Shown: piece after piece, positions 13,000 to 28,400 of the stretch | Position numbering within the stretch: position 1 is the first letter of the stretch | Layout: every line of letters starts with the position of its first letter | From: Eremophila alpestris peregrina | Taxonomy: Eukaryota; Chordata; Aves; Passeriformes; Alaudidae | DNA: 64,000 bases | NCBI GenBank assembly: GCA_009792885.1 | Contig: WMCF01000015.1 | Location: forward strand, 15,669,183 to 15,733,182 | Direction: 5' to 3' | Position numbers and translations under genes: made by a program | The notes under the pieces: model-generated | Told to the model about the DNA's origin: nothing | What the model saw: only the letters and a program-made list of their open reading frames with translations | Databases searched by the model: none

Positions 13000-15900
13000 G
13001 CAGTAGGAACCTACAAAACAAGAATATACTGCAAGATGCCCCTGTGTGTCAGCTTCTGGCATGCAAGAACAAACAGGGCTAGCAACTAACAGACCACCTT
13101 CCTCTCTTCCTGCACATTTTTTAAAAGAGTGTGTAATAATGGTACCTCCTTATAAGAAACAGACGCTTCATTTTAGAGTCCTGTGTACAACTTCTTGGAA
13201 AAGCAGGCTTTTTCTTAACAGGACCTATCAAACATTCAGTGATGCACAATGTGCCACCAGCCCACGAGGTAACTATATTTAACATATCATTCTGACACCT
13301 GATTATCAAATCGGTAAACTTTCTTGTTTACACGTGTCACAATTTGATATTTCCCAATTTAGGGGAAGCCTTTCTCTATTTGTCGACTATTTCTTCCAGG
13401 CTACATACCACGCCTGCACTGTCAGGAACTGTCTATAATTGATTTGTTGCTACAGACTTATATACAGCAGAATTAGGGTATCACATAAAAAGCTTGCCAT
13501 CTTAAAGCCTTAATTTTCAGAGTGTAAAACATCTAGTGAAGATGTCAAATTCTTTTCCAACTGATGGAGTCCAATAACTGTATTTTTTCTTTATAACTAC
13601 TTGTTTTGAAACTGAAGAGCAAAGAGACAGCTACAGGAAATGTGTGAATTTTCTTCTATCTGCAAGACCTAGGAAACACCAGAAGACATGAAAAAACAAA
13701 GTGTGAACAGACACAGAAGCTTCAAAGAGCAAGTTCCAAAAAGCGCAAAGACAGCAAGTTATGTTAAGGGACATTGTTTTGATTGACTTCAAGAGATTTT
13801 CATCAGGATGCTTTGGGACACATGGGTTTCTAGAGAGTACATGGCAAGACTATTAAATAAACCAAAAGAGCAAGAAAGCAAGTAACAAAACCACTCAGGA
13901 AGCATGAATATTAGCACAAGGGATTTTTTTTGGTTGGCTGAATTTGTTATTGCAGCATTTGAGTGTTGATCTATATTAAATCCATAAGAAGAATTAAGGA
14001 GACAAAATTGCTCCTCCCTAGTTGTCAAGTAAACACTGACAGTTATTTGGGACCCACTAAAGACAGTGATTTATTTAAACTGGATCAAAGACTGAAATTG
14101 TCATGGGCATTCCATATTACACTTCTATATTATGTATTATGAAATAAAGTTTTTAACATCAAAAACTTTTTTAAAGCTAAGACATCTCTTCTAGTTCTCA
14201 TAAACTAATGGTCACATTAATGATAAAGAACACACTAGACTGCAAACACACTAGGAGAGACGTAACCCAGCATGTGCAATCCCAGTGACTTCAATAAAAT
14301 CTCTTGAAGTACGTACATGTTTTCAACTGAAGTTACTTTAATAAAAATATTAAATATATAAACAGCTTCAAAAACTACTCAAATGTCCAAGTTACAAGAA
14401 ATCAAAATCTTCAGGGAATGTATCCAAATTCCTATTTTTGAGTTTCATTGTTTCAAGAGATAGATGAAGTTCAAAGAACTAACATAATCAGTCCTGTGTC
14501 AAAACCACGGCAATTCACATTTCCCTCTGTCTTGCTAATGTTCCTTAGAGAGCCAGTCTGACAAAAAGAACCAAAAAACAAAACACTGATAACCAGTTGT
14601 AATACAAAATCTCAATGAATTTTTAGACAGCTGTGAGTAAATGCCAAGAGAAAATTCTTCCCTGGATACATCACTCTTCCTCCAGGGAAAAATGGGCTCC
14701 AAATATCTAGAAATAATAGGCATTTGTCAAAGGCTTCAAAATTCATGCTGCCTAGATACAGCACAGAAATAACTAATCACATACAAATATCTTAAGAATG
14801 CTTTTCCTACATCTACCTAGGACTGCAAGAATTATTAAGCATAAATTTTAAAAGTTAAGGAAAGTATTTGTTCATCTCCCTTTAGCCTGAGGTTTAACGA
14901 GATCTTATTAATTTCTAAGTATGCTTTCCATTATGTAGCTAATTATTTGAACAGATTACATTAACCTTTAAAGGGCAAAAACAATTAGTACAAATAAAAT
15001 AATTTAACAGTTTGTTTTGACGCTGGAATGCAATGTAAGTTTCATTTGTGCAACATCTGAAAACTTTAAATTACATGGGGGAATCATCCAAATCAGAACA
15101 GAAAATCAGCATTACACAAATATCTGAACCAGGTCCCGCAGCCCTTACAACTGGTCACATATTCCATGTGAATATCAAACAATGCAAAAATATTTGCTTT
15201 TCAGTCTCGTATTCCAACAAATAATACATTTATTGATAAACACAGTCACTGGATTTCTACATCTATTCTATTCCATCTGATAACTCCTTAAGCTGCTGGA
15301 TTTTAGCAGTTTACATTTTTTTTCAAGGAAGAGACATACTAGAATGAATAACAAGCTTTACAGTCAAGATCTACATAACATGCAAGCTTTTCTATTCCCT
15401 TTTGCATTTTTTAAGGGCAATGACATCAGGGGTCACCAATTTCAAAGCAATTTACATACCATAAATTATGCACTGAGCTGTTCTGGCTTATTTTTTCCTC
15501 TGAGTTTTGTGTTCAACCTTACTCAGATGATTTCTTTTTTTAGCCAAAAGAACTTCAGTACCGTCTTGGTACACAGTTTTTAAGACTATTTAATTCACAT
15601 CAATTAACCAAACCAAACTATCTAAACTTGGCAATACTAGGAACTCAGCAATCCCTTTCATAATTTTGTTCCGTGAGTCTCAAACCCCTAATTACAAGAG
15701 CGTGAATGTTTCCAAAGCACAAATAGCAGTGACAACTGTTTCCAAAGGCAAAACAGCGTCGCTACAATTCTTGGTTCTAAGTAATTAAAAGGAAGCATCA
15801 GGAGCACCTGAGCTTTAAGTCCTCATCCAACAGAAATAAAATTCCATCCATCTCCAAAGCCTATTAATCAATAATGCCTACTTCAAACACTAATGCTGAA

Positions 15901-16427
15901 ATCCAAACTGATTGCATAATAGGTCTTGCAAAAGGCACCTAATAAAATTTCTGGCACTGAATTATTAGACTAATTAGACTTATAAACTTATCCAACCCAG
16001 CAGCCAGTATTCTATGGAATTACATGGCTAGTTCAGAGCAGTTAAGTCTCTTACACTGTTGAACTGTTCATCACAAGCATATCCTGTTGCATCCAGGAAG
16101 TAGCACATACACAGACATTTCTTACACGCACATCTTAAACATCATATAGTACCATGAATATTGAAGACAAAAAGACAAGATTAACACTTGCAAGTTCAGC
16201 ACAATGCTCTAGTCAATGACAGTATGGAAAATGTTTCTGAAATATGCTAGCCAGTCTGATTACATATACCTAAACATACTCAGTACAGCAGGGAAAACAA
16301 CAGGCTAAAACAGCACAGACTGTTAGAGAGCAGTATCTGGAGGAAGAGGATATACTTACAGCCTTGGCCTTATCTTCCTACCTGCCCCTTCTTACCCACC
16401 AGTGTTTATAAACATTATTATATACAT

Positions 16428-16451
16428 AAAAAGACATGAAGATGTCTTTTT
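16428..16451. repeat. Perfect 10-bp inverted repeat, 4-nt loop
   Basis: AAAAAGACAT and ATGTCTTTTT flank GAAG. On the plus strand it resembles a hairpin followed by a T run, but it has no associated gene and is most likely chance in AT-rich DNA. Confidence 0.9.
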
Positions 16452-18344
16452 AAAGAACATACTCCTTTTAGCCTTGATTATCATCACCCCTTCTTTATCC
16501 TGTATGTTGGGTACTTAACCATCTTCATGAGCAGAATCTTCCCCTACAGTCAAGCTTCTACACCTGATCTTCAGAGGCCTTAACTGCTCAGCCATACACA
16601 ATATGCTGTCTCTTCTGTGATACAGACCAAGTCCAAAAATCACAGGCCAATAAAGTCACAAATTCCACAGACTCCTTTATCTTCGGATGCTTTACAGTGA
16701 TACCAACAAAGCTGTATTAGAGAGGATCAGGAACATTTTCTTAAGAGTAAAGCTACAGAGTAGCTTACACATGTAATTGCACCACCCTCCTCAACCTTTA
16801 GCAGTTTTTCTTCCAAGAATGTAAAATGCTCCTGTCTGTGCCTCTTGCAGTAGACATGAGCAAGACGTGGCACATGGTAAAGGACCAGTGTAGTAAGAAT
16901 TTTAGTCATTATTCCTTTATGGGTATTTTATTCCACTTTCAGTAATTCCACACATATTTTCTGCAAAGTTTAACATATTCAAAACCTACTGAACAAGTAA
17001 TCCATCATCTCAGTGTTCCCAACAAACCTAGAATATTACAGGATCACTCAAACAATAATATGTAAATGACTACCAAGCATGAGGAAGAAAAATTTCCTGC
17101 ATGTAGTTAAAGTATAAATAAAACACTTGGCTAATCCTATTTTAGACATGTATTATTTAGCATATTCTAATTTCATATGCAAGATGCTTTACTAAGGCTA
17201 TGCAAAGATACTGTAGATCAACTTATTACATAAAAACAGTTTATAGACAGAAACAAATGGATGAAGGATTCATGCCAAGACACTAACATTAAGCAAAACC
17301 ACATTTGTTAACTGGCCTCATATATAAGCTATATGTCATGCAAAGACTTGGAGTTTATTACACTGGGTTTTGAATTTTGTATTTTCAGAGTAATTCCCTC
17401 CAATGCTACCTCGTGCAGAAGCCAACAATATTTGAAGTTACATTTTCTATACATAAAATACATACCGGGTTATTTATTGACTTTATTAACTGCAATTAAA
17501 GCTTTTACAAAAAAGCTTAAGTTTTGACCAATTTTTTATATTTAAAACAAGATCATCAGGCTTCCTGCATTTCTAGATTTATTACTCTTTTTACTGTTAA
17601 CTAGCAACATCATGCATTATTTCTATATAATCACAGTACACTTTAAAACCTAACCAAACATCCTCTCCAAACAACAAATACAACCTCTGGAAAGTTTGCA
17701 GACTCCTCCAGCCTCTGAAGCAGGGTTCTGGAACAGGTGGTGTGGATCAAACACAACACTAACATTTTGCTGGAGAGAAACAGCAGATGCAGTACCTGGG
17801 CCTTGTCTTAACCCAGATTTTGACCCAAGTCCTTCCCACGGTGGCACCCTTTGGGGCATCGTGTTCAGGTCTTGTCTAAGCACAACACTCATTTCCACAC
17901 ACTGGACAAGATACAAACATCTTCCTCCTCTGCTGTTGGATGGATTAAAATAAAAGTACAGCACAATGAAAAGAAAGCTATTTTCAATATACTTCAAACT
18001 AGAAGTTATAAATAAAGTCAGAAAAAAAACCCCAAAGGCCTAAGTAGATTACTTGTCTCCTTTAGGGTTTAGTGACTTCTGACGTGCTTCCTGATCTGCA
18101 GAGAATCAGATATGCCAGCAACTCTGAAGTCCTGGAAAATGTACTCCAGTATTTATTAGTAGCATAAAGTCAAATTTCTCCTCTATGTTAATTACTTTAA
18201 ACATTTGGAAAAGGAGCACTGTGATGAGGGCATATTTTTAAAACTCGTGCCAGATCTCAGAGCCCTGGTAACTAATTTTTAAAAAGTAACTCCTAGTGTC
18301 CTGGATACAAAAAGAGATTAATCAACTTAAAATGCCTGATTCCC

Positions 18345-18367
18345 TTTTTTTTTTTTTTATTTTTTTT
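18345..18367. repeat. T-rich homopolymer run
   Basis: Twenty-three bases that are all T except one A. On the minus strand it is an A run, but no retroposed body was recognised next to it. Confidence 0.95.
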
Positions 18368-21300
18368 GTGGGTTTGTTTGTTTACTGTGAAGACAGTTCA
18401 CAGCAACTTTGGTAACAGCATTTACCCAATGCAATTGCATACGGAAGCATAGGAAGCATTTTCCATCTTTTATTGCAAGTCCTCTCCACGCAGCAGTAAA
18501 ATTGAGAACCCGGTAATATGAAATGCTTTCTTTTTGCCTATTTGTTCATTAGCAACAGCTAGGAGTTGTCCATAAGCCACTCTAAGAGGGGTTTTTACAA
18601 CAGGAAGCATCTTTCCTACCCCAAGGCAGGATGTAACTACCAAGAGTAGGGAAAAGCAGAGAAGGAGGCTGCTAAATGCCAGCCCTCCCTCTGGTACCAA
18701 TAGTATCCTGCAAAAGGACAAACACACCTCAATTGCATCAGGTAACTACTAAACCTACTTTGAAATGTATGTTTAGAAAGAAGAACTGACCTAGAAAGGC
18801 CTACACTGTAACATGACATGCAACTAGGAATTTGAAAACTACACAAGCAGGGAGAACAGAAAAATCCAGCCACTGGAATGATTTATTTTTCTCTCACTGC
18901 TGATTTTTATCTCACAGTGACCCTTTGACTCTGTACAATTTAAGTAATTCTTAGCAGCTACCCACCTACATGCACTCCCATAATCAATGTAATTATTTTG
19001 TGCTGCAAATAAGAATTCTTGCCATCTATGTGTGTTTTCACAGGATTTGAAGCCTCACTCTCAAGTATTTGACTAAATAGGCATATAATTAGAAAATTTA
19101 AATTAAATTTAAATTAAACAGCAGCTTTTGAAGGTTTTATATTTAAGTCATTTTCTTCTTTACAGGCCTCTTGTCTGTTTGCCAATGAGGCTCTAATGCC
19201 AGTGCTATAGCATCCAAAATGCTATTTTGAGCTATTGCTGTGCTGACCATTACATTTTTTCAAGCACAAGAACAGCTTCCTGAAAAATAATAAATATGAA
19301 AAAGTGTTTTTGTTCTTAATGAAACCACAAATATCTTGCTTCTACTTACACAACATCTTGATTTCTGGTCTATGCTTTGACAGAGTAGGGCAGTTGCTAC
19401 ATATTTCCCTTCTTTAAAGGTGCAACTACCTCTAAACCTCTTTTTTATTTTCCCATAGGTCTCCACAGGATCTTGAGGCAATGAGACAAAATCTTAACAT
19501 CAGCCAAGGCAATTTTACCCATGGCCTCTTGTTCCCAAATTGTTTGAGGGCACATAGCCACATACAGTCTAGATCATGATCTAAGATAGTCCTCATTTAT
19601 AATTTAAAGCACAAAAAAGTGAATATGCTATCATAGCTTTAAGGCTTATGAGTCAATGTCTCAATCAGAAGTCTGATGTAGGTTTATCATTCAGCTTGAG
19701 AGATTTACTTCTTGGTTCAGGTATTACTTGGTTGTTTCATTTTGAATTCCTTCTAATCCCTGTAGATTATCTTTTGTCATTTAAGAAGAATACACCACAA
19801 CTCAATTTTGAGATGTTGTAGGACAGGCCTCAGCAACAGCAGCTTTTTGTTTTCAAAGAACCAAGTTAAAGTATCTTCTAAATTTAGAAGATGGACATTC
19901 TGTGTTTTGTATCTGTCCACACCAAAACCAAATTACCATTCTGGCACATTTGGCAAGAGGTTTGAACTCTCAAACATATTAATTCACCATAGTAATAGTG
20001 GGTGAGAGTGAAAAATCCTCAGAAAGGCAAAAATGACTGGGGTAAGACACTCAATTTTTCTTGGAGAATTTATGAGTGATGTAAGAGGAAAGGAAAGCCA
20101 GTAACCCTGACATTGTCTCCACTTCCTACAGACACCAAATGTTTGGAGCAAGCAAAACTAGTCTACAAGGATAATACAAAGGACCTCTAGCTCAGTAAGA
20201 ATGACTTTCTGAGAATACAAAGAAGGGAAAATAATACAAATGCAAGTCTTCTCACAATCTGATAAGGAATTAGCAGCACACCAACTTTAGTTACTCACTC
20301 ATGCCATTCTTTTCCTTACGCCCTTTTGTTTCTGCTCTTCAGACTCACCAACAGAAGGGTTGCTATCCTGAACCCAAGCATTTACCATTCCTCAGGAGTC
20401 CTCAAGCAAAGAACAGCACATGCTGAACCAAAGTGGACAAATGGAAAAAGCACAGGAAACAAAGCTGAAACAGAAGAACTCTAAGACATCATTCCAGGCT
20501 TAGAAACAAGATGCATTAGCTCATGCAGCATAACCTAGCTCAGCAAGTGTTGCATTCTGCCAACATTACCAGGAAAGAAGCAGAACAAAGTTCTGAAGCT
20601 TGTACTTCAGCATGCAAGCAGAGCAATATAATGAAGCTAAAATAGAAACAGTTCACATCAAGCAAAGAAACTACACTATGAAATCTTGAAATGCAATTTG
20701 TACATACATAAAACATGCTAACCTAGGAAACCTACAATTACCATCAAATAATTGCTTCTATTTCTTGTAAATCTGGATGGTCTTGGGCTCAACAGTTAAG
20801 CACTGATTAAAACAGTCACTTTCAAGGACATATGGCATCCCCACAACACTCAGTCATACCAGCCAGACTCCACAAAACCCACTCCAGCTGGCCAAATGCT
20901 TCTCCACTAGCCACTTCTCCCTGCAGCAGTGGGCCTCCAGCCATGAACCATGAACAAGCTCTTCCACCCCCTCCCAAGAAATGATACTGAAGGTAACAGA
21001 CATACAGACATTTCTAGACACCCTTCTTCTAGGTAAAGTTTTGAAAGGTTCTAGTAGGTAAAGGTCTGGAATCTATACAGCAAAGTGCTCCAAAAGGCAA
21101 ACCTCAATCCAGGATTTCCAAGTTCTTCAACTCACAGGGCTCTTATTGAGCCTTTCCTTCAGCATCTCTTTTTCTGTTACTGTTACTAGTTACTCAGTTA
21201 GGTGAATTAACTTGATAATCCTTCAAGAAAATCAATCTGCCACATCAACAGCAGCCATACTGACATTTCAAGTGTTCATTGCCATGTTTCAAACATGCCT

Positions 21301-22328
21301 CCTATTCAGTTTTAATTTTCAAAACAGTTAGACACAAAAAGTTCTAATTTTCATATTTCCTATCTGTGTCATCTTCATAAAACCCACCACATCAGTACTT
21401 AAGAGAAAAAATTGCTTACTTCACCAGAAAAAAATTGCACATCTTTTCAAACACAGTATTTCAAACCATTTCTTACCAGTTTGAGATTAAAAACAACCCT
21501 TGTTTACCACTTAAGAACAATCTCACAGAAACTGGTCACATTCACTGACAGACACTATAATTAAATAGTATTCAGACATGGCTGGATCTTCCTTTATGAA
21601 GAAAAAAGACTACTTTTCCCAGCAATTATTTTTGGAACATTTTTCTTGTGGTCACATTAAGAAGATGAGGCTACCAACGATAATTACTTCTTTTAACTCC
21701 TAGTTCTGAAATAAAATGCAAATCTTTCCAGCAATCTCATGATTTCTGAAATGGCTTTGTTTCTAAAATCTTGCCTCTTCATCAGAAGCAGACAACATAA
21801 ATTAGTGGTGAAAAACATGCAACAGAAAAAAAAATTTAAAAAAAGGTTACCCGTATGCTTGAACAATTCCGCAATGCAACAAACCCTTTTAGTAACATCT
21901 TTTAAAATGCATACCTTAGCTTAGAGTATATAATTCAGGATATAAAACACTACAGAAAATATTTAATGTGATTTTTCCTATTATAATAAATTTTTTAAGA
22001 AAGGTATCCAAGAAAATTGAAGTTTTTAGTAGAAAATGCATTGTTTAAGAACTCCTAGCATATAATTTACAGACACTCTACAGATACATATTACAATCTG
22101 CTACAGACAGCCAAAACTTATACTTGACCAATTGTAAGCACAGACTTGACACTGCCAAGCTGTGCACAGCTACATGGCAGTATCATTTGATGAATACAAT
22201 ATGTGTAACTCAGTGATCACAGTAACAAAAGCATGAGAAGGTTTGTCTGCATTCACAAAGGGTACAGACCTAATCCTGAACAACCTGACAGCAACTTCAA
22301 GAAAGTATTTTTAAAGAGTACCTGTAAA

Positions 22329-22470
22329 TTCACAAAATCATAGGATTTTAAAGCCAAACTAGAAGGATGGATGTCTGGGATTTAGGTAACTGCATGGCTC
22401 TCATATTGATCTGACTAACCTTCTGGTTAACACATTATGTAAACTTCATCATTTAACAAAAATGTATCCC
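22329..22470 (-). mobile_element. Ancient CR1-like LINE fragment
   Basis: The plus strand begins CACAAAATCATAGGATTTTA, and later has TTGATCTGACTAACCTTCTGG and AACTTCATC. In order, these resemble an old amniote CR1 family's inverted 3' end (AATCATAGGATTTTA...GATCATCTAGTCTGACCTCCTG...). Divergence is high, so this needs a repeat-library search to confirm. Confidence 0.45.
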
Positions 22471-25400
22471 AGGGCATGGGTGCATTTTTGTTCTTTATTG
22501 TTGTTCTTGCAATATAAAAACAATTAGAACATTTTAGATAGTTATAAAATGTACATGTTTCTGAAACATTAAGAAGGGTTTCATCTATCATGTTCAGAGG
22601 CTGGAACAGGAGGAAACTTTTTTAAATGAAATTTAAAAAAAAAAAAACCAAAAAAAACAACACACACACACACCCCCTGAACAGGTTTCCTTAAACATCT
22701 CCCCAGATAAAAGTATTAAGAGGGAAGATTACATGGCTTGCTTAAATACTTAAATATCTAAGTATCAAACAACCCTCTATTTGAAAATATGTATAAACAC
22801 TTCATATAACTCCACAAGAACACAGATTACTAATCCTGCTTTGCTGCTCTGTTTTTCCATAAACCATTAAAAACATTTAGGACTTTGCCTGCTTTAAAGC
22901 ATCACTGTCTTAAAATCACTTCAGAAGTTGTGTGGACATCAGACACCAAGTCCCTCAACATTATCTTTTCTGCTCTTTGTTACAAAGCAGCCAGCAAAAC
23001 AGACCACCAATTCACAACAAGGCCTTTTAGCTAATATCCCATAAATAGGAAGAGGCTGTATTGCCAACAACTGCATGTACTTGACTGACACACTGCACGC
23101 CTGACAGTATTTCAAAAATTAAAATCCCTTTCCCTACCAGAAAGAAAGAAGAAATCCAAAACCAACATCATGAACATTTCTTTCACACCTTGTACCCTCC
23201 CTCCTCTCTCTCCAATCAAATACAGGCTCAGAAACTCCTCTTTTTCACAAGCAATTACAGAACTGGAAGGAGTCTCATACACTTGGAAAGAAAAAAAAAT
23301 AACATGGAGGCACATGCACATCTACACCAATCCCTGAACATTTATGAGCAATTTGACATTTCACCCAATTTGGGATATTAGGCCTACTAAAGAAACACTT
23401 GGCAGGGCAATATGCTGATCCATTCTTAACATAATAACCTCATTCAGCAGATTAAAGAGGTACATTTATACCTTAATTCATTTGGGTGCTACAGTAAATT
23501 ATTTAACAAGTACTTACAGTACACAGTCATTAACTCACGGTTCCTTTATTTTATTTTCACTTAGTCTTATTTTGTGAGATTGCAATAAGTGAGACTTTAA
23601 AAAGCAGCAATTGCTCATTCTTTCACCAGTAGGTTTATTTCAGGTTGTTTTATTTAAAAAATACTTAATATATTCTCATATGTGTACATACAGATAAGGA
23701 ACATTAAGAATTTCAGACTAAAGGATTTCAAGAACAAATTCATCAAGATGTTCAGGAGACATTTCAAGTTAAGGGCCAGGTCAAGGTTCTCCACTGAACA
23801 GTTTATGATATAAACTATAATGCTAAATATAAACTAATTCTTACTATAAAATTCTTCCTTGGCAGATTTCAGAGATGCTTATAGTCTGAGAATCCTCTAC
23901 TGAAAGTGGCGTCAAGGGAAAACTACAATTAATACCATGCACAAGTTAACACACACAGAATAATCATTAAACATCCTAAGTTGTTCCCCTTTCCCTTACA
24001 CCCCTTTCTATATGGCAGGCATTACAGAGTGAACCCTCACAAAATCCTGAAGGGAAAGAAAAGCATTCCACTTCTGTCAGACTCAATCTGGAAGTACAAA
24101 TTAAAATGCTGTTTATAGTCCACAGACAGACTTCCTCAGAAAAATATGGAATCTTTCATATGGTACAAAAACACATTATGATGTTTCAACACACATACAT
24201 CCAGTAAAATTATGAAGCTTAAAATAATCTTCCAGGAAATCTACAGAAGCCTTTTTTTTCCCCTTTGCTTATCCCAGCTCAGTAGCAATATATGCCAAAC
24301 AAGTCACTCATTATTCAGATTCTGATGGAGAAATTTCTGCTTGCTTTTCTTTAAAAAGAAAAGTATTTCAAAACTGCAAGTCACAACAGACATCAAAGCA
24401 ATCATACATGAATTACTGGGTTAATTTTTAATCACAGTCTTCCTTAATAGCTATAAGAGCATTAAATATATAGAATCACAAATTTAGTATGGTTTCATTC
24501 TGACTTTTTGATTTCTACAGTTTCTTATATAAGTTGACTGCCAGTCACCATCTCTCTGTTATCTATCCATGACTGTGACGGAACTGGGTGAAATGAAGGT
24601 CAGAGGAAGCTTAAGAGGCATTTAAGTTTTCTCTCATCTTGACAGGGATTTGATCCAGTATTACATTGAATAGACTTCAAAGTTACTGGAGAAATATTAA
24701 GAGCTATTTCTATAGCTTGTGTTTGCTTACAAGCATTTAAAGGAAAACACCATTTATAAACCAGCATAAGCAACACTGAATGGATAACCAATTCAGAACT
24801 CAACACTTAATGCAACTAAAAGGACTACTGACTAGATATATAAGCACCAAAGACAATTAACACTCAATTATTAGTAACTAGAACCCACAAGACAACGGAT
24901 TACAAATAAAAGACTAACAACACCTGCAAAAAAATGGTGTAACTTGTATTTGATCCACACCTTGTGATCTTACAGGGGGAATAAACCAAGTGTAACACTG
25001 AGGATGAAGAAACAGCCGTACAGAAATAGCACTGCATGCTGAAATTATGTTACCTGTGTAACTCATCATTAAGAGCTACACGGCAGTACTGCAGGAAAAA
25101 AGAACCCTATTATTAAATGCATTAAGATGCTAAGACTATTGTTGAATGTGTATCCACATTTTCAGCAGCTTTCAGTACTATCCCTTGCACTTAGCTCAGT
25201 ACTTTGACACTGTTGCTTCAACAGCTGCTGGAAAAGTTCAAAACTCAGTAACACACCAAGAAATCAGAGTCCTGAAAACTTCCTGCTGATATCCACACTA
25301 ATTAAAACAACCAAATTCATACAAACAAAAAACTAAACAAAACCAAAAACAAAACAAGACCAAAAAAAGGAAAGACAAGACACACAAACAAGAAGGCTGG

Positions 25401-28400
25401 AAAAATACTTAAATCACACAGAAGCTCAAACAATATGCGTGACCGAGTCATTTAACAAACTTAAGCAGAAGGTTGTAAGACACTCTACAACCAACTTCCA
25501 GTTGCTATCAAATCTATACCTTACTGGAAGTACTGCCTGTATTTTTTAAGAGACTGTGATCCCATTCACTTAGTAGTAAGTTCATCTCTAAGTCTAAATT
25601 TAGAGAAGATCCTCTGCTGCCTTTGTTAGCAATTTATAAAATGGTACTTCTCCAGTACACTCAAAAGAATGGATTATTTAAAAGCATGTAAACAGATGAA
25701 CAAGATACCTCTTAAATTTAATTCAAATAGCTACAAAGCCATTTTCTGAGAATTTCCTTGAGGGAAAAAAGCATCAGAGGTAGGTGCATTTGTTGCTCTT
25801 TGAGGACTACAGTAAGCCCCAAAACTGTGTTAAATTTCCAAGCAATAATGATAAACAAACTCCCCCAACTACTTTACTTCTTACTTGTGCTCTTCAAGTG
25901 TATTTTCAAAATTCTATACCAAATTCAGTCTGTACAATACCTACAAGCCCCAGCAAGGAAGGCTAATTATAAAGAGTAGTTTACTTTGTTAGCCATTCTC
26001 TGCTGAACAAAGACAAGTTACTTTTACAGTTCTGGACCATCACTAACCCTGCACTGCAAGAAGAAACAGAAATTGGGATAAGAACTTCAAGTCTGAACGC
26101 CTACGATTCTTAAATTTACATCCTGATTATCAAAGGTCATCAATAAAGGAAGCCTCACCAACACCTCAAAACAGCATAATAAACCATTAAACATGAGGGA
26201 CAAATATCTAACAAAACACAGTGGAGAAGAGTAGGAAGAAAATTAGGAGTCATTTCTGGAACACAATAATGCCAAAATAATTTAAAGGAAGCATAATCAG
26301 TAACTGTTTGCTCAAAGAAAACAGTGAAAAAGTTTACTGTGACTTTTCTGTTTTACCAAAACACGTTAAAGAGCTTACTTTTGCAAGTATAAAGGAATTC
26401 ATAAAATTAAAGAAATTCCCATTATTAAAGCATAATGGTGTGCTTGAACATGATGAGTATCATTCTTCATCTCTGCACAGCACCAAAACCAGAAGTCCTC
26501 ATTTAGCAAGCCACTTAGTCCATAAAATTACTAAAAATGACAGAACACCTAAACTACCACAGGCTCTACCGCTTGCATGTATGGCATTATTACAGTCTCT
26601 GCCTGCCAAGCATTTATAACCCTTAAATATCTCTCCCAAGAAAGCAAATTCAGCTTCAGTGGAAGATGGAGACTTCTGCATATAACTGCAACCACAAACC
26701 AAATCCTGTTTCCAGCACTGACAATGCACAATAGGTGTTTGGAGGCTTACACAAAATGAGCTGATAAGGATTTCTACACCACTGACTCTAGCACAATTAC
26801 TATCTTTGTTACCAAATTCCAAAGGCAGACAAAGAGTTAAAGTGCTCCCAGACATTAAAGCCAGAAGGATGATCAGGTGCTCCAATTTGATACCATAATT
26901 ATGCTGCACTTCCATCATGCAATTCCTAAGTCTGAATGCTTTAGAGCAGGCTAAAATGAAGTGTTGTATCTCCAATCACTCAGGAACTCTTCCCATCTTA
27001 GCTTTAGGCTATGGTTTCCTGTACGACCATGCTGAGAATAAACTAGTTTCTTATTTACAGTGATCATTACCATGAAATAATTTACTTACCCTTAGTCCAC
27101 CTTTATAGCACTGCATTTGGTGGCATAAATGCAGTAAATGAAAGGTATAGGCCCACTTTAAGAAGTTTTCAGTCATTTGTTAAAGTATAATATGTACTAC
27201 ATGCAGTACATTTTAGTCTCATAAATTAATCAAAAGAATAGAAAAAGAAGCAGCACATTAAATCAATGAGAACAAAGACACACTATTCTTTCCTAGTCAT
27301 TTTTATGTTTCACCTACATCACACTGCAAACCCAGATCGCAAATTACTCCCAGAAAGGTCATACCAAGAATACACTTTCCATAATTGCACTGATACTCTG
27401 GCGTGTGCAGTTTTTTGTTTAAAAGGCCACACTAGCAACACACTGCTGTTTACAATCTGATGTACTTCCTAAGCTGTTAAGAGACAGGTCTGAAAAGGCT
27501 TATTTACTTTATTACCATCTGTAAGATGAATAGGTTATAGGGGGTCTTTCTATAGCATAGGTGTGGTAACCATACACCTTTTTATTTAAGCCTCAGCAAG
27601 ATACATTAGCATATTGGGAGTTGCTAGGTTGGGCTGGGGTTGTTTGTTTAGGGTTTTTTGGAGGGGATGGTGGTGTTTGTTCTTTAATTATTTTCCCCTC
27701 CCACTCTGCTAATTTACCACTGACTGATACAGTCATTACTCTGTTCCCCATTATCTAAATCACAGTAGCTTGTGAAGGCTGAAACACTTCACTACCAATC
27801 CATTTGTCAGTAGGTTTAATTCTAATTTTCAGATTAGCCTGTAAAGAATGCAAATCCTGAGACAATAACAAAGATTCTTTTTCAACATTCAATACTTTAA
27901 AATTTTGTTTGCTCATTTTCACATGCACATACACAGATGGTTTCATATTTATGCCCTGTTCCAATGAGCAACCAAAACTGCAGTGCTAAGGAATGGTTTC
28001 TGGAAATCAGTTGAAGAGATGAATTTCTCAGCATCTGTCTTAAGTGCTAAATTACTGCTTTTACAACCCCCTGGTATCTGCTGGTTCTTCCTGTCTTGGA
28101 AGACAATGCAACACCAAGCACTGTAGCAACCCTTAGTTCAAAGTGTACCATGGCATGCAGAAAATGCATCTATAAAAGACACCAGGAAAAGCTCCACCAA
28201 AAAAAATATTGCCACCTACAGCTGGTCAGCAGACAAGATGCAGACCCTAAATTCCTCATTGTTCTTTACTTAGAGCAGAACTAACAAAGTCAATTCCATC
28301 AACAACAGGTATTTTACTCTTTCAGACAAAGTGAGAAACTGGACTTGTCAGCATGACACAACAGCAAGCACTTTTTCTTCATCAAAGTTATCTTTTCCTG

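Larger units (their letters stand above)
13000..22328. other. Intronic DNA without a recognised gene
   Basis: AT-rich intron with no supported exon. It contains a 10-bp-stem hairpin at 16428-16451, a T-rich run at 18345-18367 and a 14-bp palindrome at 19570-19583. A more GC-rich pocket at 17690-17930 has overlapping frames on both strands of 85-115 codons, but nothing was recognised in them. Confidence 0.7.

Noticed and set aside
16428..16451. Hairpin plus T run resembling a rho-independent terminator
   Set aside because: This is vertebrate intronic DNA with no bacterial gene nearby, and the stem is A/T-rich.
26499..26975. 158-codon minus-strand frame in intron 1
   Set aside because: No recognisable family, no splice or promoter context, and the surrounding composition is typical intron.
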